DNA of 64,000 bases, taken from Candidatus Puniceispirillum sp. (GTDB lineage: Bacteria; Pseudomonadota; Alphaproteobacteria; Puniceispirillales; Puniceispirillaceae). Where the stretch lies: positions 1 to 64,000 of the forward strand of contig JADHOR010000001.1 in NCBI GenBank assembly GCA_016778895.1. The letters are read 5' to 3'. Shown here piece by piece: positions 46,116 through 54,677 of this stretch (position 1 is the stretch's first letter; the number at the start of each line of letters is the position of its first letter). The translations under genes were made by a program, and so were the position numbers. Below the pieces are notes generated by a model. The model was not told the origin of the DNA. It made no database searches and worked only from the letters and a program-made list of their open reading frames with translations.

Positions 46116-46706
46116 TTACGGGTTTAACCGCTTGATATCCCAGCTGCCGTCGTTTTGAAGCAGAAAGCGGAAACGGTCATGCAACCGGTGTTCACCATCA
46201 TGCCAGAATTCAATTTCCTGCGGCTTCAGACAAAAGCCACCCCAATGCGGCGGGCGGTCAACTGCGGCGGGGAATTTTGCCTCATAGCGTTTAACCTCGG
46301 CCGCAAGTGCACTGCGGCTCGCCAGCGGGCGCGACTGTGCCGACGCCCAGGCGCCAATCTGGCTTCCGCGCCCACGACTGTTAAAATATTCATCAGACTG
46401 CGCAGTAGTCGCCTTGCCTACATCGCCGATAACCCGAACTTGACGCCGCTGGCTTTTCCAATGGATGCAAAAGGCTGCCTTGCCAGTGGCAAGTAATTCA
46501 TCAGCCTTCCGGCTTTCATAATTGGTAAAAAACAGAAACCCGTCGGGCGACCAACGCCGCAACAGAACCATCCGCACCGAGGGCACACCGGCAGCATTCA
46601 CCGAGGCTAGTGCGATAGCGTCAGGATCATTGATCTCAGTTTTGACAGCGCCGTCATACCAATCTTGGAACAGGGCGAAAGGGTCGGTTTCGGCAATAAT
46701 GTCCAT
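46116..46706 (-). CDS. pdxH: Pyridoxine/pyridoxamine 5'-phosphate oxidase
   Basis: 196 residues, slightly shorter than E. coli PdxH. The FMN enzyme makes pyridoxal 5'-phosphate in the cytoplasm. Family blocks are DPFALFQDWYDGAVKTEINDPDAIALAS, PSVRMVLLRRWSPDGFLFFTNYESRKADEL, QVRVIGDVGKA, FNSRGRGSQIGAWASAQSRPL, and the C-terminal WGGFCLKPQEIEFWHDGEHRLHDRFRF with IKRLNP end. It is divergent from the zipper-fabI-aroC group. Its product serves the aminotransferase at 10.6 kb and other PLP enzymes. Confidence 0.95.
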   Translation of the reverse strand: MDIIAETDPFALFQDWYDGAVKTEINDPDAIALASVNAAGVPSVRMVLLRRWSPDGFLFFTNYESRKADELLATGKAAFCIHWKSQRRQVRVIGDVGKATTAQSDEYFNSRGRGSQIGAWASAQSRPLASRSALAAEVKRYEAKFPAAVDRPPHWGGFCLKPQEIEFWHDGEHRLHDRFRFLLQNDGSWDIKRLNP

Positions 46707-47076
46707 TGGGGCTGTCTCCAGTTAAACTATCTTAAATTAAACCATCTACAAGATGCAGCGGCAATGAGCGAGGCAGATAAATATCAGACGCATAGCAGCC
46801 CGCGTCACCTAGATGTAGGATGCCGCCCTGCAACGTGCAACGGAGGCTCGCCCGAATTTTGATCTTTCTTTCAATCGAATGACGAAAGCAACCATAGATT
46901 TGCCATAATCGTTCCAGATGATATTCTAACAACAAGTAGTAAAATCGCTTCGGCGTGACGCACGTGATTACCAGCTAAGGCTTTATCTGCGCCAACGCTG
47001 TCAGCGAAAAAAGAAAACAGAAAGACTGGCCGAAACATCAGGCCAGAATATTAGCCCGAAACCCAAGAGGTGTAAC
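46707..47076. other. Intergenic region pdxH / glycine-zipper gene
   Basis: 370 bases without a convincing gene. It contains two perfect small inverted repeats close to the right-hand gene: CGCTG-T-CAGCG (46996-47006) followed by an A-rich run, and CTGGCC-N9-GGCCAG (47026-47046) that would form a 5'-leader hairpin 30 bases before the start codon. On the minus strand the second is followed by a T-rich tract, which would look like a terminator for leftward transcription, but no gene feeds it. Confidence 0.35.
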
Positions 47077-47649
47077 ATGACCAAAATGACAATCAAAATG
47101 CCAGTTTGCAGTTGCTTTGCGCCCGCCATGGCGATTTTAGCCGGATCACTCGCAATAAGCAGCGCGGTCGCTGAAACACGCATTGAAACGGTGGTTGGTA
47201 CAGTGGTTGATAATATTACACTAACATCAACCTACATTCGCAAAACACCAACTGATCAGCGTAGTTGCCGTACTGTCGATGTGCCGATTTATGCCGAGAG
47301 CGAGGGCAAGTCAGAGCTTGGCTCAATGATTATAGGCGGCCTGATCGGCTCGGCCGTTGGCAATAAATTTTCCGACAATGATGGGGCTGGTGCCGCTGGA
47401 ACGGTTGCTGGTGCGTTGCTTGGACGTGAACATGCCAAAAACCAGAAAAATGGCCGTGTGGTCGGTTATAAGCAGCAGGAGTCTTGCAGCGTAACCACAG
47501 TGATGCTTGAGGAAAATGTCAGCGAAATCACCGGTTACCGCAACCATATCGAACTTGATGGCAAGATCGTCAAGCTGGAAAGCAAAACCCCATTGACTGT
47601 TGGTTCACGCGTCGAGGTGGTACGCCGTACCAGCTATTCGCTTCGCTAA
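47077..47649 (+). CDS. Glycine-zipper (17 kDa surface antigen-like) envelope protein
   Basis: 190 residues. A signal peptide ends near SSAVA-ETR (residue ~32); no lipobox is evident, so it is probably soluble periplasmic or outer-membrane associated. The glycine-zipper segment SMIIGGLIGSAVGNKF and AGAAGTVAGALLGREHAKN (~87-130) forms a membrane-inserted hairpin in Rickettsia 17 kDa antigen/SlyB relatives. Cysteines flank the zipper (RSCRTVDVPIYAES and QQESCSVTTV) and could form a disulfide. GAGGTG lies upstream of the ATG. Function is unknown; structural envelope support is the usual inference. Confidence 0.82.
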   Translation: MTKMTIKMPVCSCFAPAMAILAGSLAISSAVAETRIETVVGTVVDNITLTSTYIRKTPTDQRSCRTVDVPIYAESEGKSELGSMIIGGLIGSAVGNKFSDNDGAGAAGTVAGALLGREHAKNQKNGRVVGYKQQESCSVTTVMLEENVSEITGYRNHIELDGKIVKLESKTPLTVGSRVEVVRRTSYSLR

Positions 47650-47693
47650 TTCAAGAACCAGCCCTTTTAACAAAAAACAGACCAGAAACATAG

Positions 47694-47726
47694 AAGTGAT
47701 GATCCGTGATTCTCACGGCATCACTT
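47694..47726 (+). terminator. Long hairpin after the glycine-zipper gene
   Basis: Outer stem AAGTGATG / CATCACTT, a two-base bulge (AT), then inner stem CCGTGA / TCACGG with loop TTC, 14 paired positions in all, 45 bases after the stop. There is no strong T run (GTATGTTTGG follows), so it may terminate inefficiently, stabilise the mRNA 3' end, or act in the fabI leader. Confidence 0.5.
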
Positions 47727-47744
47727 GTATGTTTGGCATGTGTT

Positions 47745-47756
47745 GGAGTAAACTCC
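47745..47756. promoter_or_regulatory. Inverted repeat upstream of fabI
   Basis: GGAGT-AA-ACTCC, perfect 5-bp arms with a two-base spacer, 61 bases before the fabI ATG. It overlaps a possible -35 element (TTGGAG, 47743-47748). It may be an operator, but the regulator is unknown. Confidence 0.3.
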
Positions 47757-47816
47757 GGCGACCAGTGTAGATTATTATCTTGTGTAACCATCTTTCGATG
47801 AAAAGGGCAGTCACTT

Positions 47817-48638
47817 ATGTCAAACACAGCATCATCATCTGGCGTCATGGCGGGCAAAAAAGGCCTGATCATGGGCGTTGCCAATGACCGCTCAATTGCT
47901 TGGGGTATTGCAGCCAAGCTTGCCGAACAGGGAGCTGAGCTTGCTTTCACCTTTCAGGGTGAGGCTTTAGAAAAGCGTGTTGGACCGCTTGCTGCCTCGG
48001 TTGGCAGCGATCTTGTGATGCCATGCGATGTAACCGATGAAGCCAGCATGGATGCGACTTTTGCTAGATTGAAGGAAAAATGGGGTACGCTGGATTTTGT
48101 GCTTCACGCGATTGCCTATTCGGACAAGGAAGAGCTGAAGGGCGGCTATGTCGATACAAGCCGCGATAATTTTGCCCGCACAATGGATATTTCGGTCTAT
48201 TCCTTCACCGCGGTTGCACGCCGCGCCGCCGCCATGATGAATGATGGCGGCTCGATGCTAACCCTGACCTATTATGGCGCCGAGCGGGTGATGCCACATT
48301 ACAATGTCATGGGTGTTGCCAAGGCCGCGTTGGAGGCGTCGATCCGCTATCTGGCGGTTGACCTTGGCGGGCGTAATATTCGGGTGAACGGCCTGTCAGC
48401 TGGCCCGATGAAAACGCTTGCGGCATCGGGCATTGGCGATTTCCGCTATATCCTGAAATGGAACCAGTATAACTCACCACTCAAACGCAATGTTACGCTT
48501 GCGGATGTTGGTGGGGCCGGCATGTATCTTTTGTCTGACCTCGCGTCAGGCGTCACCGGCGAAACTCATCACGTCGATTGCGGCTATCATGTTGTTGGCA
48601 TGAAAGCTGTCGACGCCCCTGATATTTCAGTTGTCTAA
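47817..48638 (+). CDS. fabI: Enoyl-[acyl-carrier-protein] reductase [NADH]
   Basis: 273 residues of short-chain dehydrogenase fold. FabI performs the last reduction of each fatty-acid elongation cycle. The dinucleotide segment is [23 protein letters not shown], and the catalytic Tyr-x6-Lys is Y162-NVMGVA-K169, with the preceding [13 protein letters not shown] characteristic of Fab[17 protein letters not shown] is the substrate loop and [21 protein letters not shown] the C-terminal block. AAAAGGG lies ~10 bases before the ATG. aroC starts one base after the stop. Confidence 0.97.
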   Translation: MSNTASSSGVMAGKKGLIMGVANDRSIAWGIAAKLAEQGAELAFTFQGEALEKRVGPLAASVGSDLVMPCDVTDEASMDATFARLKEKWGTLDFVLHAIAYSDKEELKGGYVDTSRDNFARTMDISVYSFTAVARRAAAMMNDGGSMLTLTYYGAERVMPHYNVMGVAKAALEASIRYLAVDLGGRNIRVNGLSAGPMKTLAASGIGDFRYILKWNQYNSPLKRNVTLADVGGAGMYLLSDLASGVTGETHHVDCGYHVVGMKAVDAPDISVV

Positions 48639-48639
48639 G

Positions 48640-49737
48640 ATGGCAGATAATAGCTTTGGCACGCTATTTAATGTAACCAGCTTTGGCGAAAGCCATGGGC
48701 CGGGCATTGGCTGTATTGTTGACGGTGTGCCACCAAATCTGCCGCTAAGCGAGGCGCTGATCCAGCCCTATCTCGATCGCCGCCGCCCCGGCACCTCTAA
48801 ATTTGTTACTCAGCGGCAGGAAGATGATCAGGTCGAGATTCTATCCGGGATTTTTGACGGCAAAACCACCGGCACCCCGATCGCTCTTTTGATCCGTAAC
48901 AAGGATCAGCGCTCGAAAGATTATGGCGAGATCGCTAACCAATTCCGTCCCGGGCACGCTGATTACACCTATCAGATGAAATATCGCAATCGCGATTATC
49001 GCGGGGGCGGCCGTTCATCTGCGCGTGAAACCGCTGTCAGAGTTGCGGCCGGCGCAATTGCCGATCTGTTTCTAAAGGCTGTTCTTGGTGATGCATATCA
49101 GGTTCGTGGCATGGTAACCCAGATTGGACCTCATGCCATTGACCGTAGCAAGATCGATTGGGACGAACGGCAGAATAACCCGTTTTTCTGTGCCGATGCA
49201 GCAACGGCCAAAGAGTGGGAGACCTATCTTGACGGCGTGCGCAAATCCGGATCTTCAGCCGGGGCGATTCTTGAGATTGTTGCAGACGGTGTTCCCGTCG
49301 GCCTTGGACAACCAATTTATGGCAAGCTGGACGGCGAATTGGCCGCAGCGATGATGAGCATTAACGCAGCCAAAGGTGTTGAAATTGGCGGCGGCTTTGC
49401 CCTTTCGGCCATTGATGGCAGCGTTGCCAGTGATGAGATGCGGGCTGGCGACAACCTGGAGACACCAAGGTTTCTAAGCAATCAGGCTGGTGGTATTCTT
49501 GGCGGTATTTCCACCAGCCAGCAAATTGTAGTGCGTGTTGCAATCAAGCCGACATCTTCAATCCTAACGCCGCGGCGCTCGATTGATCGTGATAACCAGA
49601 ATGTCGTTGTTGTTACCAAAGGGCGGCATGACCCTTGTGTTGGCATTCGCGGCGTGCCGGTTGCCGAAGCGATGATGTCATTGGTACTTGCTGATCTGTT
49701 GATGCGGCACAAAGCACAGTGCGGGTTTAACCTCTGA
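48640..49737 (+). CDS. aroC: Chorismate synthase
   Basis: 365 residues from the ATG one base after the fabI stop; a TTG three codons upstream is possible but would overlap fabI. It converts EPSP to chorismate with reduced FMN, the last shikimate step (aroQ at 14.1 kb is an earlier one). Signatures are [23 protein letters not shown], the [23 protein letters not shown] block, [43 protein letters not shown] and [18 protein letters not shown]. Confidence 0.97.
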   Translation: MADNSFGTLFNVTSFGESHGPGIGCIVDGVPPNLPLSEALIQPYLDRRRPGTSKFVTQRQEDDQVEILSGIFDGKTTGTPIALLIRNKDQRSKDYGEIANQFRPGHADYTYQMKYRNRDYRGGGRSSARETAVRVAAGAIADLFLKAVLGDAYQVRGMVTQIGPHAIDRSKIDWDERQNNPFFCADAATAKEWETYLDGVRKSGSSAGAILEIVADGVPVGLGQPIYGKLDGELAAAMMSINAAKGVEIGGGFALSAIDGSVASDEMRAGDNLETPRFLSNQAGGILGGISTSQQIVVRVAIKPTSSILTPRRSIDRDNQNVVVVTKGRHDPCVGIRGVPVAEAMMSLVLADLLMRHKAQCGFNL

Positions 49738-49801
49738 TCACGTCAGGAAACCCCTGGATTAAGCCGGGAAGTGCTCGCGAGGTCAGGCTTATCCATTGTG
49801 C

Positions 49802-50599
49802 CTAGTCAGGCTTTTTGCCAGCCAGCAGAAATTCGCGATTCCCGTCAGGCCCATCAATCGATGACGGAACAGTGCCGATATGTTGCCAGCCCATTTCAGT
49901 GATCAGCCAGCCTTCGATATCGGCGATTACCATGTCATGCAGATGTGGCTCGCGGACAATCCCGCCCTTGCCGACAAGTCCTTTGCCAACTTCGAATTGC
50001 GGTTTAATCAGCGCCAATAGATGCGCACCGGCAGTCGCCATATCCATCGCTGCCACAAGCACTTTTTTTACCGAAATGAAGGATGCGTCACAAACCATTA
50101 GCTGGGGCGGCTGATCCAGCATTTCAGGCCGAAGATAACGCGCATTTGTCGCATCCAGCACGGTGACGCGGGCATCGGCGGCCAATCCGGCAGCCAATTG
50201 CCCAGTGCCAACATCAATCGCCACCACATGACCCACATCATGCGACAACAAAACCTCGGTAAAGCCCCCCGTACTGGCACCGATATCAAGCGCATAACGA
50301 CCCTTTACCTTGATCATCGGAAATGCTGCCAGCCCACCCGCCAGCTTCATGCCCGCACGGCTAACCCACGGATTACCCGTCGATGTCACCACCAGATTAC
50401 AATCCATTTCCAGCAGCTTTGAGGCTTTGCGAACCGGTTGACCATCAACCAGAACCGCACCTTCGGCAATAAGGTCGCGGGCACGGTCACGCGATCGGGC
50501 AAGTCCACGCGCCAACAACAGCGCATCAGCGCGCAGCTTTGATGCCAGCCCGACCTCAGCTGGCATCCTACGCGCATTTGGCTTTCGTGATTTTCCCAC
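49802..50599 (-). CDS. tlyA: TlyA-family rRNA 2'-O-methyltransferase
   Basis: About 265 residues. An S4 RNA-binding domain at the N-terminus (SKLRADALLLARGLARSRDRARDLIAEGAVLVDGQPVRKAS) is followed by an FtsJ-like methyltransferase domain (ALDIGASTGGFTEVLLSHDVGHVVAIDVGTGQLA; DASFISVKKVL; IKPQFEVGKGLVGKGGIVREP). TlyA methylates cytidines in 16S/23S rRNA; some relatives are called hemolysins for historical reasons. The GTG start is chosen for AAGGG ten bases upstream. TTG at 50632 and ATG at 50566 are alternatives, and the S4 fold begins only after the latter. It follows dxs in the same direction. Confidence 0.9.
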   Translation of the reverse strand: MGKSRKPNARRMPAEVGLASKLRADALLLARGLARSRDRARDLIAEGAVLVDGQPVRKASKLLEMDCNLVVTSTGNPWVSRAGMKLAGGLAAFPMIKVKGRYALDIGASTGGFTEVLLSHDVGHVVAIDVGTGQLAAGLAADARVTVLDATNARYLRPEMLDQPPQLMVCDASFISVKKVLVAAMDMATAGAHLLALIKPQFEVGKGLVGKGGIVREPHLHDMVIADIEGWLITEMGWQHIGTVPSSIDGPDGNREFLLAGKKPD

Positions 50600-50659
50600 G
50601 CCCGATAAACCCTTATACCCGATATGACGCAAAAAATAATTGGGCCGGTAATTACCGCA

Positions 50660-52588
50660 TTATGCAGTGGTGCCTTTGCGGCTCTGGCTACCGGTCTTTA
50701 TTGTTGGCCGCGGCATTAACTTTGTTGCCGCCGCACAGATGCCATCAGCATCAAGACCGGCCATGGCCAGTTGCCCTTGCTGGCTGTCATGGTCGATAAA
50801 CGCATCCGGCAAGGTCAGGGTGCGCGCCCTCAGCCCCCCGTCAAGATGGCCCTTATTCGCAAGATAGCTCATCACGTGGGCAGAAAATCCACCCGGACTT
50901 CCCTCTTCGACGATTAATAACGCTTTATGTTGCAGCGCCAATTTATCAATCAAGTCAGTGTCCAGCGGCTTGGCAAACCGCGCATCGGCAACGGTGACAT
51001 TAACACCCCCGGCAGCAAGCCGATCGGCCGCATCAAGTGCCGCAGCAGCCCTCGTGCCCAATGACAAAATCGCTAGACCAATACCCTCGCGCAAAATCCG
51101 TCCCTTGCCAATTTCCAGCGGCTTACCCGCCTCTGGCATGGCGCATCCAACCCCTTCACCGCGTGGGTAACGTAATGCCGACGGTCCATCATCATAAGCA
51201 GCCGCGGTCGCAACCATATGCGCCAATTCCCCCTCATCAGACGGGCACATAATGACCAGATTGGGCAGACAAGACAAATAGGCCAGATCATAAACACCAG
51301 CATGGGTTGCCCCATCGGCCCCAACCAGCCCGGCCCGATCAATGGCAAAACGCACTGGCAGATTCTGCACCGCAACATCATGCACAAGCTGATCATAGCC
51401 GCGCTGTAGGAAGGTCGAATAAAGTGCGCAAAATGGTTTCATGCCCTCGCATGCCAGTCCCGCGGCAAACGTCACCGCATGCTGCTCGGCGATACCGACA
51501 TCAAAAACACGGCTGGGAAAACGGGTTTTAACCTTATCAAGACCGGTACCTGACGGCATTGCCGCGGTAATCGCCACAATTTTTGGATCAGCCTCGGCGG
51601 CGGCGATAAGGCTATTGGCAAAAACCGAGGTATAGCTGGGCAGGTTTCCGCCAGATTTTTGCTGGGTACCGGTGATAAGGTCAAATTTCGGTACCGCGTG
51701 ATATTTTTCGGAAGACGGACCGGCAAATGGATGCCCATGGCCTTTTTCTGTGACCACATGAACTAGCACCGGCCCGTGCGAGGTCGAGTCACGCAGATTT
51801 TTGAGAACTGGCAGCAAATGCCCCATATCATGCCCGTCAATCGGTCCAATATGGGTGAAACCCAACTGGCTGAATACCGAATTGCCGCCCATCAGATCAC
51901 GCGCTGCATCTTTAGCACGCCGTGCGGTGCGTTCAATCTCGGCCGGGAAATGACTCGCCACTTCACGCATCAAGTCACGGATTGAATGATAGGGCTGCGA
52001 CGTAATCAGCCGGGAAAGATAGCTGCTCATCGCGCCAACCGGCTGCGAAATCGACATATCATTATCGTTCAAGATAACAATAAGCCGATTATTCATCGTG
52101 CCGGCATTGTTCATCGCCTCATAGGCCATGCCAGCGCTCATTGCGCCATCGCCGATCACCGCAATAACATTGCGCGAGACCCCCTGCAATTCACTGGCAA
52201 CCGCCATACCGAGGCCAGCCGAAATTGATGTCGAGGAATGCCCCGCACCAAAGGGATCAAATTCAGACTCGCTGCGCTTGGTAAAACCGGATAGGCCGCC
52301 CTTTTGCCGCAAGCTGTTGATGCGATCACGCCGACCGGTAAGGATTTTATGGGGGTAGGCCTGATGTCCAACATCCCAGATCAAACGGTCTTCGGGGGTC
52401 GAAAACACATAATGCAGCGCCACCGTCAGCTCAACAACGCCAAGCCCTGCTCCAAGATGACCGCCAGTTTTCGACACAGCCGAGATCGTCGCCGACCGCA
52501 ATTCATTTGCCAGCTGCGGTAAATCGGCCTCATTAAGACGCCGAACATCATCAATCTTGGTTATGTGATCAAGCAATGGTGTCCGCAT
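50660..52588 (-). CDS. dxs: 1-deoxy-D-xylulose-5-phosphate synthase
   Basis: 642 residues from the ATG (a TTG one codon earlier is the alternative). DXS condenses pyruvate and glyceraldehyde 3-phosphate, the first MEP-pathway step, using thiamine diphosphate. Features are [21 protein letters not shown], the GDG-x-N-type cofactor motif as [57 protein letters not shown] with the catalytic Glu, and [14 protein letters not shown]. Upstream lies a 217-base gap to ispA containing a 14-bp palindrome, so dxs may have its own promoter within the xseB-ispA-dxs-tlyA group. Confidence 0.97.
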   Translation of the reverse strand: MRTPLLDHITKIDDVRRLNEADLPQLANELRSATISAVSKTGGHLGAGLGVVELTVALHYVFSTPEDRLIWDVGHQAYPHKILTGRRDRINSLRQKGGLSGFTKRSESEFDPFGAGHSSTSISAGLGMAVASELQGVSRNVIAVIGDGAMSAGMAYEAMNNAGTMNNRLIVILNDNDMSISQPVGAMSSYLSRLITSQPYHSIRDLMREVASHFPAEIERTARRAKDAARDLMGGNSVFSQLGFTHIGPIDGHDMGHLLPVLKNLRDSTSHGPVLVHVVTEKGHGHPFAGPSSEKYHAVPKFDLITGTQQKSGGNLPSYTSVFANSLIAAAEADPKIVAITAAMPSGTGLDKVKTRFPSRVFDVGIAEQHAVTFAAGLACEGMKPFCALYSTFLQRGYDQLVHDVAVQNLPVRFAIDRAGLVGADGATHAGVYDLAYLSCLPNLVIMCPSDEGELAHMVATAAAYDDGPSALRYPRGEGVGCAMPEAGKPLEIGKGRILREGIGLAILSLGTRAAAALDAADRLAAGGVNVTVADARFAKPLDTDLIDKLALQHKALLIVEEGSPGGFSAHVMSYLANKGHLDGGLRARTLTLPDAFIDHDSQQGQLAMAGLDADGICAAATKLMPRPTIKTGSQSRKGTTA

Positions 52589-52726
52589 CAACCCTAATAT
52601 CCCGTAATCCTAAACTCGGTAATCTTAAAACCAGCAATTGATGGTTTCGTTTCGGGGCGTTGTATCGCACCTTGCAATCACTTATTCATGTTCCCAGACT
52701 TGACCGTTCATACGGCCTTGAGCACC

Positions 52727-52740
52727 ACCATATATATGGT
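52727..52740. promoter_or_regulatory. 14-bp perfect palindrome in the ispA-dxs spacer
   Basis: ACCATATATATGGT is its own reverse complement and lies about 140 bases before the dxs ATG, in the 217-base spacer that also contains a second AT-rich run (TTATATATAG). It could be an operator for dxs or a promoter-like AT tract. Confidence 0.35.
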
Positions 52741-52805
52741 CTCGTAGATTGCCTTGGTCAACCGCAAGCACGTCCGACCTGATTATATATAGACGTCTAA
52801 TTTTA

Positions 52806-53768
52806 TCACGTTTTGCGCGTAATGGCGAATAAAGCAAGATTTTTCATATAGTCACCCGCGCCTTGCCATGGGACAAGAGCCTGGTTTGCCTCATCAATCA
52901 GTCGCCTCGCCTCAGCTGCGGCCGCCTGCGCCCCCATCAGTGCAACAAATCCGGCCTTGCCGCGTGCCTCATCCTGCCCGACAGGCTTGCCAACCAGTGC
53001 GGCATCACCGTCATGATCCAGCAAATCATCAGCAATCTGAAACGCCAGCCCAAGATTTTTGGCATAGGCAGCTTGCGCGGCCAATAACGCACTGTCCGCA
53101 CCACCAACAATGCCGCCAGATTTGACTGCGCATGAGATTAATGCGCCAGTTTTCATCATTTGCATTTCGCTGGTTTGAGCAAGGTTAAAAGGCCGGGTTT
53201 CGGCCTCTAAATCCAGCATCTGTCCACCAGCCATACCGGCCAACCCAGATGACTTTGCCAATTCGGTGATCAGCCACACTCGCACTGCCGGATCTGCGTG
53301 TGTTGCATCATCGGCCAGAATCTCGAACGCCATTGTTTGCAAAGCATCACCAGCCAGAATAGCGGTGGCTTCATCAAATTTCTGATGACAGCTTGGCTGC
53401 CCACGCCGCATATCAGCATCATCCATCGCCGGAAGATCATCATGCACAAGCGAATAGGCGTGCAGACATTCAATCGCAGCTGCGGTGCGAAGCGGGCCAT
53501 TCGTGCGATTCACACCAGCCGCGTCAGCGGCATCGTCAGCGGCGTCACTGGTCTTCACGACATCTTTAGCGGCGTCACTGGCGTCACCGGCCATTCGCGC
53601 CGCGCCAAGAACCATCGCCGCACGCATCCTCTTGCCACCATTCAGAACTGCATAATTCATCGCCGCATTCAGCCGGCTGGCTGGCCCAGCCATATTTATA
53701 ATCATTTGCTTTAACAGCGCCTCACAGGCTGCAGCATCACGCTGTAATTGTTTTTGAAATTCAGCCAT
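52806..53768 (-). CDS. ispA: Farnesyl (geranyl) diphosphate synthase
   Basis: 320 residues, about 25 longer than usual. The prenyltransferase chain-elongates dimethylallyl diphosphate with isopentenyl diphosphate. First aspartate-rich motif DDLPAMD at 110-116 followed by RRG, second motif DDLLDHDGD near 240. The excess length is a Asp/Ala-rich insert at ~61-91 (MAGDASDAAKDVVKTS and SDAADDAADAAGVN) between two core helices, encoded by a 30-bp duplication. It follows xseB by nine bases, the common alphaproteobacterial pair. The chain length (C15) is inferred from family. Confidence 0.94.
   Translation of the reverse strand: MAEFQKQLQRDAAACEALLKQMIINMAGPASRLNAAMNYAVLNGGKRMRAAMVLGAARMAGDASDAAKDVVKTSDAADDAADAAGVNRTNGPLRTAAAIECLHAYSLVHDDLPAMDDADMRRGQPSCHQKFDEATAILAGDALQTMAFEILADDATHADPAVRVWLITELAKSSGLAGMAGGQMLDLEAETRPFNLAQTSEMQMMKTGALISCAVKSGGIVGGADSALLAAQAAYAKNLGLAFQIADDLLDHDGDAALVGKPVGQDEARGKAGFVALMGAQAAAAEARRLIDEANQALVPWQGAGDYMKNLALFAITRKT
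53538..53581. repeat. 30-bp imperfect tandem duplication inside ispA
   Basis: AGCGGCGTCACTGG occurs at 53538-53551 and again at 53568-53581, a 30-bp period (10 codons) within the coding sequence; a degenerate further copy (GTCAGCGGCATCGTC) lies just to the left. It encodes the Ala/Asp-rich insert of the protein. Confidence 0.7.
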
Positions 53769-53777
53769 GCGCGGGAA

Positions 53778-54044
53778 TCAGGCCTCGCCAAGGTCGAAAT
53801 CACTGGCGCTCTCGGCTGCATCGCCAGTCGCCGGCACTTTAATTTTTTCAACTTTCATCCGGGCTTCTTCAAGGCGCGCCTGACAATGCGACTTTAGTTC
53901 AGTGCCTCTCTCAAAAGCGGCAATCGCATCTTCTAATGACACCTCGCCGCGTTCAAGCGACGCGACAATGGTTTCGAGTTCACGAAGCGCATCTTCAAAG
54001 CTCAGCTTTTCCAAAGCGGAAGGTTTGGCTGGCGTGTCATTCAT
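53778..54044 (-). CDS. xseB: Exodeoxyribonuclease VII small subunit
   Basis: 88 residues. XseB pairs with XseA to degrade single-stranded DNA. Its family block FEDALRELETIVASLERGEVSLEDAIAAFERGTELKSHCQARLEEARMKVEKI covers most of the protein. The C-terminal tail (ATGDAAESASDFDLGEA) is acidic. It heads xseB-ispA-dxs-tlyA; xseA is not in the window. Confidence 0.95.
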   Translation of the reverse strand: MNDTPAKPSALEKLSFEDALRELETIVASLERGEVSLEDAIAAFERGTELKSHCQARLEEARMKVEKIKVPATGDAAESASDFDLGEA

Positions 54045-54076
54045 TATATTTATCCCATCAAGATTGTAGGATTAGA

Positions 54077-54478
54077 TTATTCGCCAGCCAGCGTTGTGGC
54101 AATTGATTTTACCATTTCAGCTACGCGTTTGCGGACCACCAGCTTTTCAATCGTGTAGTAAGCGCGTGCCAATTCCAGCGTTTCACGCCGTGCCATTTGG
54201 TCTTTGAGTGGTTGTCTGGTCATCGTATCGATAGCGTCACTGCGGCTGAGCCAGCGCGACGAGCTACGCATCGTATTTTCTGATATATCATCGAAAAAAT
54301 AGCTTATTGGCACATCAAGAATCTGGCTGATGTCCCACAAGCGTGACGCACTGATCCGATTGGCGCCGCGCTCATATTTATGCACCTGTTGGAAAGTGAT
54401 GTTCAATTCGACACCAAGCTGTTCCTGACTCACTCCAAGCAGTGTCCGCCGGAGCCGCACACGTTTGCCAACATGCAT
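54077..54478 (-). CDS. XRE-type helix-turn-helix regulator (possible N-terminal frameshift)
   Basis: 133 residues. A Cro/CI helix-turn-helix fills residues ~5-60 (GVSQEQLGVELNITFQQVHKYERGANRI), followed by DVPISYFFDD and a helical C-terminus. This is a compact regulator class abundant in alphaproteobacteria. The ATG at 54478 has only a weak AAAG upstream and an in-frame stop sits three codons before it. A different frame just upstream begins at 54543 with a better ribosome-binding site (GGTAGG) and reads MAVSSDDVVERDFRITDNNAK, which looks like the short N-terminal extension of family members. A shift of one base would join them. Targets unknown. Confidence 0.85.
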   Translation of the reverse strand: MHVGKRVRLRRTLLGVSQEQLGVELNITFQQVHKYERGANRISASRLWDISQILDVPISYFFDDISENTMRSSSRWLSRSDAIDTMTRQPLKDQMARRETLELARAYYTIEKLVVRKRVAEMVKSIATTLAGE

Positions 54479-54677
54479 ATCTTTGCATTATTATCAGTGA
54501 TACGAAAATCGCGCTCAACGACATCATCACTTGAGACCGCCATCTACACCTACCCCTGTTCCAGAATTGACACAAACTAAGTTTCACGAACAGGCCATTT
54601 GCTCTGGCAGGAACCAACAATTGCCATATGATATGTCGCTTTAATGAATTCGTGACAGTATAGCGATTTGAATTTAT

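Noticed and set aside
47026-47046. Leftward terminator in the pdxH/zipper-gene gap
   Set aside because: The hairpin plus T-rich tract looks like a terminator on the minus strand, but no minus-strand gene ends there, so a 5'-leader hairpin of the rightward gene is the more economical reading.
52583-52805. tRNA or small RNA in the ispA-dxs spacer
   Set aside because: No cloverleaf with T-arm consensus (GGTTCRANTCC) was found; only AT-rich runs and one palindrome are present.
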